64,000 nt of DNA from NCBI GenBank assembly GCA_947683625.1, contig CANTUR010000167.1, positions 558,001 to 622,000 of the forward strand. Reading direction: 5' to 3'. Shown piece by piece: positions 48,601 through 57,187 of the stretch. Made by a program: the position numbers and the translations under genes. Under the pieces are notes generated by a model that worked only from the letters and a program-made list of their open reading frames with translations, made no database searches and had not been told where the DNA came from. The first letter of the stretch is position 1. Every line of letters begins with the position of its first letter. Source of the DNA: Mallotus nudiflorus. Taxonomy: Eukaryota > Streptophyta > Magnoliopsida > Malpighiales > Euphorbiaceae.

Positions 48601-49811
48601 ATTTTTAAAAGTTCAAAGTCACTGGAGTTACAACCATGTAATACAGCAAATGCAAAAGGATTGAAATCAAAGTAGAGAAAACAAAATGAAACGGCATAAA
48701 GTTGTTTATGGAATTCAGTTCAATAAGAAATTATAAGATGGATAGACAGTAGTTATGCTTACCTGAGCCAAGATGATGGGACCTCCTTGCGATGTGAAAA
48801 GCTTCTCTTGCTTCATTAGGTTCACTATATATGTCATGAATTTCTGCATGTGATACTGAAACAAGCCAACAGATAATGAGATCAGCAGATGCAAGCACAT
48901 TCCATTTGATTTCATGCATAAACACAACTGCTGATGTAGGAAATTTGAAGATTTGATTGAAAAGGGAGAAACCTAAAGATCCCACTTCCATACCTTGAAA
49001 TTATAATTATCAGTTCGAAAGACTGTTCCAGGTATGTAATGCAGCCAAACAGGCACTCCTCTTCATTCACACAGTTACATATTAAGATGATTCGTTGAAA
49101 TAATAAATAAAGAAGAAAAGTTGTTACAAATGGGTGAATGGAGTACCCAAAATTCCACTCTGCAGCAACAAAGGGGCCAATGCGAAGAATTAAGTACATC
49201 CCAGCCTGCTGAACAATCTTCACAAACTTGACCAGATCGTATCGCTTCTCAAAATAATACTAGCATTTCCCAAAGAGTCAATAGACGAAAGTAAAGGGGA
49301 GATAAAATTAGAGCAAGATTTGTAACAAATCAGACTCACATTGGAAACAGAAGGCTCATGGCCATTCCAAAATACGTATGTTTCAATCACATCCGCGCCT
49401 CCTTCCTTGGCAGTTTGTACCAGCTCCGGCCACATCTACAAGACGCCACATTCTCATTATAGGTAAGATGGAAAACGGTACAAGTAACATAAAATAAACT
49501 AGTTTAATAAAAATGTGTGTATATAAAGAGCGAGAGAGACAGAGACCCAATAGAGCCTTCTAAGATTGTGATCAAGCAAAGCTCAAAAGAGAAAACAAAA
49601 AAGAAAAATCAGAAATGTGGAAAAGGGGAAACGGAGTATTGACCGCAGGGACGCTGCGGGGATAATGAATAGCAGCAGAAATGAGAAGCTTTCGCTGGCC
49701 ATCGATGATTAGAGAGCGAGAATCATAAGTTACATTTCCTCCCGAACAAAATGTGAAGGACCAGACAAAGAAGAAGAGTACTGATGGTAGTATAAACAGA
49801 CCAGCGGGCAT
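28286..49811 (-). CDS. BGAL10: Beta-galactosidase, glycoside hydrolase family 35, BGAL10-like (19 exons)
   Basis: It removes terminal beta-galactosyl residues from cell-wall polysaccharides; Arabidopsis BGAL10 acts on xyloglucan in the apoplast. Exons: 49811-49644, 49435-49340, 49259-49147, 49060-48994, 48855-48763, 47345-47202, 46658-46570, 45612-45507, 45392-45305, 45050-44932, 43867-43703, 39374-39178, 38851-38742, 37934-37825, 31869-31762, 30547-30434, 30322-30111, 29426-29090, 28396-28286. All junctions are GT-AG and in phase, giving 848 residues. Seen: signal peptide (about 1-24); GH35 signature GGPIILAQVENEY across exons 5-6, with likely acid/base Glu183; WTENWPGW with likely nucleophile Glu252; a C-terminal galactose-lectin-like domain (about 770-848) that Arabidopsis BGAL10 lacks, as I recall it. 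An ATG 45 bases upstream (49856) is in frame, but its context is weak and it would place residues before the signal peptide. Introns 11 and 14 are swollen by insertions. No break was seen, so it is probably functional. Confidence 0.93.
28511..28771. mobile_element. MITE in beta-galactosidase intron 18
   Basis: The terminal inverted repeat TGTTTGGATGCAAG(G/C)(G/A)TTTGA is visible at 28511-28532 and, inverted, at 28751-28771. The 261-bp element is non-coding. The TIR sequence suits a hAT-type MITE, but the flanking 8 bases do not match clearly, so the superfamily is tentative. Confidence 0.6.
32490..32720. repeat. Possible LTR or TRIM fragment in intron 14
   Basis: TGTTGGAGAATCATCCCACATTGG at 32497-32520 resembles the start of short plant LTRs. 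The AT-rich stretch after it includes a GGGCTCAACCCC phrase. No partner repeat or primer-binding site was found, so this is weak. Confidence 0.3.
32844..33235 (+). repeat. TIR repeat family E, partial copy
   Basis: It starts TATTGGTATGAAAAACCCAA and continues through GCAATTTTATCCCAACC, GGCAATTTTAGCACAAATAG and GTAAAATGTCAAATTTACC. These words recur in the same order from 36802. The copy breaks off in a TA run at 33203-33230, without its right terminal repeat, and virus-like sequence follows. Confidence 0.6.
33300..35760 (-). pseudogene. Endogenous pararetrovirus (Caulimoviridae-like) fragment in intron 14
   Basis: The minus strand carries decayed blocks resembling the movement protein region of plant pararetroviruses. 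The first block begins at ATG 35741-35743 with a serine-rich then acidic start. Downstream blocks contain GSIPVALI and KKGETLLLQ, which fit the conserved core of the caulimovirid movement domain, followed by a proline- and serine-rich linker (about 34330-34100). The frame is broken by several stops and shifts, and a segment is duplicated (34612-35330). I could not confirm capsid, protease or reverse transcriptase. Such copies are common in plant genomes and are inert fragments from past integration. The family call rests on motif memory, so it is moderate. It is transcribed only as part of the host intron. Confidence 0.5.
34612..35335 (-). repeat. Tandem duplication of about 358 bp within the virus-like fragment
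   Basis: The segment at about 34612-34970 recurs at about 34971-35335. The shared phrase GGTTCCATTAAATAGGCTTT lies at 34683 and 35040, and TCTTCATT(C/A)AGAGATTTTGG at 34619 and 34977. The copies differ at scattered bases and by a small insertion, so the duplication is not recent. It repeats part of the movement-protein-like core. Confidence 0.75.
36474..36690 (+). repeat. Degenerate tandem repeat of about 110 bp in intron 14
   Basis: AGCTATTC(G/A)CAAATATGATCC and the phrase after it (ATTGTG(T/C)ATCAAGGAC) occur near 36478 and 36592. ACATGCAATGCCA follows in both. Two diverged units are visible. Confidence 0.6.
36802..37661 (+). mobile_element. TIR repeat family E, full-length copy in intron 14
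   Basis: An 860-bp non-coding element with long terminal inverted repeats of about 50 bp. The left end starts TATTAGTGACAAAAATCC and the right end, read inverted, TATTGGTGGGAAAAATCC; both continue into GCAATTTTATCCCAAC-type sequence. The interior includes two diverged copies of a phrase GTGTTGATGTGATAATGGAAAAA with ATTTATTAATGACTAT. No transposase is present. Long TIRs suit a Mutator-like non-autonomous element, but no target duplication was found. Confidence 0.6.
39600..40240. other. Unclassified repeat-like stretch in intron 11
   Basis: The sequence has LTR-like features, including TTTATTTATTTATTTTTTT near 39784 and a stretch TATCTAGGGCTGTAATTC followed by CAATAAAACTAAAG near 39928-39990. 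No partner repeat, primer site or protein remnant was found. Confidence 0.25.
40698..41249. mobile_element. Tourist-type (PIF/Harbinger) MITE nested in the copia LTR
   Basis: 552 bp with terminal inverted repeats GGGGCTGTTTAGTTTTAGAAAA and, inverted, GGGCCTGTTTAGTTTTGGAAAA. It is flanked on both sides by TTA (40695-40697 and 41250-41252), the target duplication of this superfamily. Removing it restores an uninterrupted copia LTR end (ACAAGCAATTTTA followed by TTCTTTTTCC). The interior holds a GGT/GGA triplet repeat at about 40963-41034. No coding content. Confidence 0.85.
41285..41296 (+). other. Ty1/copia primer-binding site
   Basis: TGGTATCAAAGC directly after the LTR end CTAACA. This is the initiator-Met tRNA type site common in plant copia elements. 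Confidence 0.7.
42643..42691 (+). repeat. AAT microsatellite in intron 11
   Basis: An uninterrupted run of about 16 AAT units follows the copia gag remnant. Confidence 0.9.
47930..48300. repeat. Unclassified repeat-like stretch in intron 5
   Basis: Two phrases of the type CCAAAGTGG(G/A)TAATAT followed by GAGCACA occur near 48004 and 48237. The stretch is less AT-rich than the rest of the intron. It looks like part of a transposable element LTR, but no boundaries could be set. Confidence 0.3.
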
Positions 49812-50049
49812 GTTTACTTGGGAGATAATCAAGTGAAACAATCTATGCTCTAGCATCTAACTATTGCCAAGAATATATATTGTAGTAGCAGACAGCTGCA
49901 TGTGAGGTGGTATGCGGCTTGTATAATATGGTTCAACACGCATTTATAGGTAACCGCGAACAGTACTTGGCACTAGATATTTCTCCCTCGCCGGCCCAGC
50001 CCTTTCCCCACCTGTCCTTCACCGACTGTTTTTACCCTTGGACTATGCA
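49812..50049 (-). promoter_or_regulatory. Proximal promoter and 5' UTR of the beta-galactosidase
   Basis: Read on the minus strand, TATATATTC lies about 65 bases before the chosen start codon (49871-49879), and a second AT-rich box ATATTATAC lies about 115 bases before it (near 49922-49930). If the nearer box is used, transcription would begin downstream of the ATG at 49856, which supports the start at 49811. The hAT element at 50058 limits this native upstream sequence to about 240 bases. Confidence 0.45.
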
Positions 50050-50057
50050 TAAATTGA

Positions 50058-50485
50058 GGTGATGGTTTAAAACCAAACGGTTCCGATTCGAAAGTTTTTG
50101 AATTCAAATTTGAATGGTATATATGACGGTTTAAGTTTTGGTTTAAAACCGGATGATCCCAGTTTTGGAATCGGATTTCGTTCTAAATTTTTTATTATTT
50201 TTTAATTTTTTAATTATATTTAAGTAACTTAAAATATTGTAATAATCATATTTAAGTATTTTAAAATATTGTAATATTAAGTAGTGGAATTATTTTAAAA
50301 TAATTTAACCATTTATTTTTCATTAATAATATTGATTCTTGTAAAACTAAACGAGTCTCATTATTTTGCATAGCACCAATAATATTAATATATTTAATTA
50401 ATAATAAATGAGATGTTGGATAATAAACTCCACTTAATGTGTATGTTGCATCATATATATACATTTGAGGCCCCTTTAATAAACT

Positions 50486-50535
<50 letters not shown>

Positions 50536-50969
50536 TGTTTAAATTTATTACCTTAGTTATAGACATTTGATTATTTGAATGTCATATCATCACAGTAACA
50601 CTTGATTTATATATAAATTTCTATTTTTTGCAAATAATTTACAATATTTATTTTATCAAAATTATTTTATCTATATTTTAAAAATTATTTTTGACAAAAT
50701 TAATTTATCTATATTTATTCTCTAATATTTTCATTAAATAATTGGTTATATATAAAAATAAAATTAAATGATTATGTCTTAAAAAAATAAAATCTAATAA
50801 CTATTGAACTGGTGATTTCGGTTCGAAATTGTTGGTTCATGGTTCAAAAATTTTGAACCGACCTCGAACCGAAAACAGTACGGTTCCAGTTCTGATTTCA
50901 GTTCGGCCTAATTCTGATTCAGCCCTGTTGTAGGCCAGTTCAGGTTCCGAACCGGCCCGTGGCCACCCC
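50058..50969. mobile_element. hAT-type non-autonomous element upstream of the beta-galactosidase
   Basis: It is flanked by an exact 8-bp duplication TAAATTGA at 50050-50057 and 50970-50977. The right end, read inverted, starts GGGGTGGCCACGGGCC, typical of a hAT terminal repeat, and is rich in CGGTTCGG-type words. The left end starts GGTGATGG and is partly eroded. Both arms carry related GGTTTAAAACC and GGTTCGAAA words facing each other. The middle is AT-rich with a TA run (50492-50533). No transposase. Confidence 0.75.
50492..50533. repeat. TA microsatellite
   Basis: About 21 TA units inside the hAT-type element. Confidence 0.9.
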
Positions 50970-51003
50970 TAAATTGATGAGACTAGGAATCGAAACTCTC
51001 ACT

Positions 51004-51776
51004 CCCTATCTTCTCCTCTTGTGGTGTTAGGAATTAACTACTTGATATATATATATAAAGGCAAGGAAAGAGAAAGAACCAGAACGGAAATTAGATTTTA
51101 TATTGGAAAGAGAATTGAAAGGAATTATTCCTCATGGTATCCTTGTAAAAGATAAAATTTATCATACTATAAATTGGAATGTAAAAGGAATAATAACTGA
51201 AAATACCTTAGAGGAGGGTGAATAAGGCAAATGAACAATAAACGGAAATTAAAAGAATTCTTTATAAGATTTGGAAGAATATTGAGAAGGAAGAAGATGA
51301 ACATAAGAATTAAGGAGTTCGGATTCTACAAAATTCTACGTCTCCACTTAACTTATCTCTAAGTTAGGATTTTCAATCCCCATAATCTTATTCACAAGAT
51401 TAAGATTACATAAGAGTTTAAGGCTCACTCTTTCAATCTCACTACTTAAGTTTTCAAAGGCTCACTCAAAACCAATTCATAAGTGTTTTCAAGGATCACA
51501 CTAAAACCAAATTTCCAAGCGTTTTAATGATTAAACACTTAAACCAATTCCTATAAATATAAAATGAATTTGAAGAGAGTTTTAAGAGCTTAACTGAATT
51601 TTTAAGAGAGTATAATGAATAAATAAGTTTCCCCTATCTCCTCCCCTTATAATGTTAGGAGGAATTAACCACTTGATTTATAACCCAAATATATATATGC
51701 AAGGAAAGAGAAAGAACCATAAGGAAAATTAGATTTTATGTTGGAAAGAGAATTGAAAGGAATTATTCCTCACGGT
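51004..51776 (+). repeat. Direct duplication enclosing family A, copy 3
   Basis: The segment at 51004-51158 recurs at 51627-51776, with phrases such as GGCAAGGAAAGAGAAAGAACC, TTGGAAAGAGAATTGAAAGG and AATTATTCCTCA. Between them lies a forward partial copy of family A (about 51206-51620), recognised by GAGGAGGGTGAATAAGG, CTCCACTTAACTTATC and TAATCTTATTCACAAGATT. The arms have diverged. They are too long for a target-site duplication, so an unequal exchange or a second insertion of a composite unit is more likely. Confidence 0.6.
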
Positions 51777-54700
51777 ATTGTAAGCACCTAATTTCAGGAT
51801 AGTCAAGTGTGGATGCGACATATGACTCAAATGATGAAAATTTGTTATAAATAGGTCTATGGTTATTGATTTTTCAATCTCAAAGTTTAATTGCATTTTT
51901 TTAAGGAATTAATTGTAATGTTTTCTTTAGGGACCTAATTGAAAAGTTTTGATTCTTTTAAGGGTCACTCGGTAATTAAAAGTTTCAAAAAAAGTTTATC
52001 ACCAATCATAATTATGTAATTCTGACCAGAATTACACATTTTTTATCGAAAATGCATATATATTTCTGATCAAAAATACACAATTTCAGTCAAAATTATA
52101 CAAGTCCGATCGGCGATGATTTCATTTTTTTATTAATTTTTTATTTTTGAAAATAAATTTCTTTAATTTTTGATTGGTCAAAAATAAATAAAATAAATAA
52201 ATAATTTTGATAATTATTAGGTTGTTTTGCATTAAAATTTAAAAATTAAATCATTTATCTCCCGTGATTATTAAAGATCACAGGAGGTTAAGGTTTCAGG
52301 TCTCTTTATAAAAGACCAATTCTTCATGTAAAGGGAAGGGGCTCCTTCTAAAAAAAAGTTTTACGCAGAAAAAAGAAAAGAGAGAGCTTCCTTGAATGAA
52401 AAAGGCAGAATAAAAAACCCATTTCTTTGAATTTTTTTTTACGTTCCTTTCTTTCACAAAAAAGTCCAAACAAAAGCAATTAAAACTAGAGATAAAAAAT
52501 CAATCTATGAACTCTATTCCAATACGGTGAATAATACTCTGCAGAGCAAATCAATACAGCATCACACTCCATCGTTTCATATATTTTTTATCTTTATTCT
52601 ATTTTATTTTAATTTGATTTGATTTCCTTTTTTTATTATTATTTTTTATGTGTTCTAATTAATTTTCTTTGTTGTTTTCTATGTTTCTTTGGATATGGAG
52701 GGAGTTAAGCATACTGTGGAGTAGAACATCATTGAACTAGTACCAAATCCATAAAGGTCCATGGAATGTCATGGATAAAATCCTTGTTTTATTAGTTCAT
52801 GTAAGTTTTAGGTTTATTTTTATTTTATTTTGTTATGTGTTTTTATTATCTTATATGTTTTGTTTATTTATTTTGGTTTATAGGTTGTATTAATTAGTTT
52901 TAGTTTTATTGTACATATGAACTCTAATAGCCCCAATAGGGGAAATATAATGAAATCTTTACTTTTTTGCACTTCAAAATGAATTAGTAAATTAGTTTCA
53001 CTTGGTAAAATTCTAATTAAAATCAATGGTGGCCTTAGATGAATTTTAGGTTGTATGTAAACAAAATTAAGGTTAGAAATCACAATATACATGTTTGATT
53101 TATTATTGGCTTTGTTTTGCTATTTGGGCTTGTTTTTATGTTTTTTTATTCATTTTGGGCCCTAAGTCGACGTTTAAGTTTTAATTCACTAATTATAGGC
53201 CCTCTAAAATTCCTTTTATGATTAATTAACTTAAAATGAATTTAGGCACATTAGATTAACCTAAACTTAGTCCTACTATAATTTAATTAAAAATAACTTA
53301 GACTTAACTTAGCCAATTAATTTAGCATTTTAAAAATAAATAGATCTAGGATCATTTCATTTAATTTAAAATTAATCAGAATTAGGCCCACTAAATCCAT
53401 CTAACTTATTTTCATAAAATTAGTAGATTTAGGCTCACTATCTTTAGAATTAAAAATGGTAGACTTAAGCTCACTAATCTAATTAAAAAGTAGGCCCACT
53501 TTTTGTTTCCATTATGTTTTGTAAAATATGTAGATTTAACTAACTTTAATTAAAAATCAATGTAGGTTAGACTAGTTTAGGGACATTGCGATCTATATGA
53601 ATGCATTGTTTATTTGCTTTTTCATGACTAGTTGCCTTGGGATTAGATGTATGCTAAATTAAGGTTTAAATGAAATTGCATATAAATAAGGAATAATTTA
53701 GCAATTAATAAAGTAATTCTAAATGGATATAAGACTGAAAGAAGTCAGTATTACATATGTAAAATCTCCCGGTTGTGGTGCTAACTTTCTTTTAGAGAAT
53801 CGAATTACCACTACGCATCAGTTATCCCAGTTATTACCCTTGGTGGTGACTTCATCATCTTCATACCATGTTTTTGTGATATGGTTAGTGTGTTACTTAG
53901 AGCCCTAACCTTAAACAGTGTCACAATTGCTAAAATCTTAAATGCGCGTTAAACCTCATCATCTACAGTGACAACTCTACTTGGGATAAGAGATACTGAT
54001 TTTGCTTGTGTTCTTTAGAATTATTTTATTAATTATTATTTTATTTTTACATTCATTTTACATGTCTTTATAAACCGATGGCATTAGTTTGTGATTCCAT
54101 GATTCCACTAGCTTTATAGAATTATAAATTGGCTAACCATCGCTCTTAGCCTTAACTCGGTTCAAGAGAAATTACTTGGCTCATTTGACCAGAGTCTATA
54201 ATCCAAGTCTTAAAGGGGGGGTAGTCTTCTATTGAGTTTGCAAAGGATATCAGGCCCCTTTGACCTTGGCCTATAACTCAAGTCTTAAAGGAGGACATTT
54301 TGCTAAGGGAACTTTAACTTTTCCATTGGACTCAGCTCATGTAGTGACTTAACAACTTTCCCTATGATTACGTAAATTGCTTGTGAATGTTGTCATAAGG
54401 TATTTCTATCTATATAGTCCCAAGCCCATACTTTAAAAGCCCATTTGGACTAATAGAGATTAGGCTAAACTTACCTAAAAATGTTATTTCTATGCTTTAA
54501 TACTTTAAGAGATTTGGCATGCACATCAGTTATTGATATCCCCTATTGATATTAAGGCAAAGACAAAAAATCCTAGGAAAAGAGACTTGCCATTGAATTC
54601 GTATGTGGGAGAAATAAGGTTGGAAGCATGTATATTATACATTTGACTTATTATTTGTATACTTGACTTACCTTGCTACTTGTTGCATAACACGCGAATC

Positions 54701-54974
54701 ATGTAACCATGCATTTCATATATCATACTAACACTTTTTTTTAGCTATCATAGATTTTTTTAGGTCTTCCTATGTTTGAAAATGAAGTAGTAGCATATTA
54801 ATGAATACTGATTTGATTCCGAAATCAATAGCTAAACACATCCTTAAAAGATTAGAAAAAACTCTTATTAACCTGTTTTACCTAGAAGCTAAACTAACTC
54901 TAACAAGTCAAACAAAAGAGATGGACTAACTCTAACAAAAGCTAAACTAACTCTAACAAGTCAAACAAAATCTG
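51777..54974. other. Unclassified repeat-like DNA
   Basis: TGTAAGCACCTAATTTCAGG at 51779 resembles the start of a large plant LTR, with a TATAAAAG box at 52315. Further on are repeated lines of the type TTAGGCCCACTA (53200-53500) and a phrase CAGTGACAACTCTACTTGGG near 53967. A short tandem duplication, CTAAACTAACTCTAACAAGTC, occurs near 54892 and 54945. No protein remnant or second LTR was found. A long-LTR element lacking coding sequence is possible but unproven. Confidence 0.3.
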
Positions 54975-56312
54975 ATAATTATTTATCGAGATATTGGTTA
55001 TTGAAAAAGGATGACTATGGATCCTCAGTTGACCTAGTGTACTTGGGGCTAGTCATGCCTGCAGTGAGATTGCAAATCCTTGGTTGACTTAGTGTAATCA
55101 GGGCCAGTCATGCCTGTAGTGAGATTGTGAATCCTTAGTTAACCTAGTGTACTCGGGGCCAGTCTACTACCTTGAGTTGGATAAATGAATATTTGGAGTT
55201 TTAATTAAGTCAGTTGGTTGTTGATATTTTTATTGAGGTTGCAATTATATTAGGGTTCTATTTGATCCTTCACCTAAATAAATGTTTTTTGCATTTATAA
55301 ATATAAAAGTGGATTTTAGCATTTATGTGAAATGACTGTATATATTTATATATATATAATGATGCTTGATTGCATATGACATTAGGAGGTGCGTGTATAT
55401 ATATTATAATAATTTACTCAATGAGGTCTGACCCCCTCTCAACCATTTTTTTCAGGAGAGTCTTCTTCGTTAGACCATACTAGTAGTACTTTACATCGGT
55501 CTTCTTATGTCCCAGCTAATTTATGTAAATTTTATATTTGAACTTTTATTGTATTCTAGAAAATTGTAGTAGTAGTATTATTGTATTAGTAATGTTATTT
55601 TGGTTTTTGGGAATTGTATCAGAATATTGTATGAATATTTTTATTTATGATATGACATTTATATATTTCTTTTTATATGGATTTAAGTTTTAAATTCTGA
55701 TGTATTTTTATATTCTATTGCATGCATTTTTATTTTTAAGGCTTGCTACGGGTTTCAGATTCGAAAGAATTCTTGTTCCCTAGTGCCAGTCATGACTCCC
55801 TGATTTAGGTCTTGACAAAGTTGGTATCAGAGCCTAGGTTTAGTGTTATGGACCTAGGTTAGTAGAGTTGTGTTTTCCTTGACACTACTACAGTAAATTA
55901 GTTTGGACTATGTCTTTAAAAAGTCTTCATTGCTTTTTGAAATTCCGCATAACTGTTAGAGTGTTTGTTTATTGTTTGTTTACTGTCTGTGATTATCAAA
56001 ATTAACTATTTTCCTTTTATTTTTTTTTGTTTGTGGTGAGCGTGTGTCGCTTCATCGATCGATGAGACTAATTTTGAAGAGTCTTTTAAGGATGAGGTTC
56101 TACCCCATGCATAGCCAGCTAAGCGTAGGGGTAGAGGTGAATCTAGAGGGCCATATGATTGCCGTAGACAGTGGGAACAACATAATAAGGAGCTTATGGC
56201 TCAAAGTTTTGATGATGCTGTCCATGCACCTGGAGTTCCGCAGGGTGCAGTGCTGGTACTTTCGGTTGTTCAGTAGATGCAAGCTCTATTTCAATAGAGA
56301 ACTCAGGATATG
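54975..56312 (+). mobile_element. Element C, second copy: LTR end, primer site and gag start, truncated
   Basis: From about 54975 to 55817 the sequence matches the last 850 bases of the element C LTR, including the GTTGACCTAGTGT and GGGCCAGTCTACTA phrases and the final CTTGCTACGGGTTTCAGATTCG. TTGGTATCAGAGCC at 55821-55834 is an intact tRNA-Met type primer site. A decayed gag start follows (about 56031-56312), similar to 18831-19170 but with stops and frame changes. The left LTR part is missing. The right side is cut at 56313 by element B. Confidence 0.75.
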
Positions 56313-57187
56313 TGATATGGAACCTCCAAGAATAAGCTTGAGAACCCCTTTATGTATTCGAACCCCCAAAGCATTAACTTGAAAACCCCAATAGTCAATT
56401 CAGCAACAACCCCTAAGAATGGTTAGAAATCAGATTACTTAGATGATCAAAGAATTAGAATAAAGAAAACTCATTTTTAAATTCCAATTTTGAAACACTC
56501 CACAAGAAGATGATCAATCTACTTGAATGTTCCTTAAAGCATGTATTATACACAAGAACATAAAGATAAAAGCAAAACAGCCTTTAGGTTTTAAAACTTC
56601 AATTCTGAATAATAAAATTCGTCCAAGGCATATATATATAGCCTTTACAAGGTTTTCCTTAGTGAGTAAGGAAAACTAATAACCCTAATCACAAAAAAAG
56701 GAAATTAATCTAATCAGACCTTAAATAGGAATTTTAACATACTTCCTATTTTAAGAATAATTAAACTAACTAAAACTAATGGGCTTTTAAAATAACAAAT
56801 TTGTCCAGCCCTTATTTAATATATTTAAACCTAAATAACAATGCTTAAATAACTCTCCCATGCATATTCGGCTAACCCATAACAAATGAGGCCCATTATA
56901 TACTTAATTAAACCCATTAATAACTTGGACTTGAATTAAGTTGTATTGAACTTGAGCTGCACTTGGCACAAAGCTTTGGTGTCCTTGTAAACTTTCACTA
57001 GCTAAGTTCACAAAGCCTTGTAGATGATGGATTAAGGCTTCTTGAAGCTTCTTAGATTGAGACCTTATTATAGGTCTTTGAGGCATGCTGATTGGACTCA
57101 AAACCTCTTGAACTTGATCCTTGCCTTCTTGACCATGCTCATCTTCATCATATTGAATTCTTTGAACTTGGTGTGTTGGCTGCTCCA
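56313..57187 (-). repeat. Element B 3' LTR
   Basis: Read on the minus strand it runs from TGGAGCAGCC to CCATATCA. It has a TATATATATA box at 56631-56640 and, in its first 280 bases, the last part of the pol frame. It has the same length as its partner. Confidence 0.9.

Noticed and set aside
49812..49856. Start of the beta-galactosidase at the upstream in-frame ATG
   Set aside because: Its context is weak (T at -3), it would put 15 polar residues before the signal peptide, and the nearby TATA-like box would place the transcript start after it.
53723..53908. Short plus-strand frame at 53723-53908
   Set aside because: No family resemblance, no splice signals, and it lies in repeat-like DNA.
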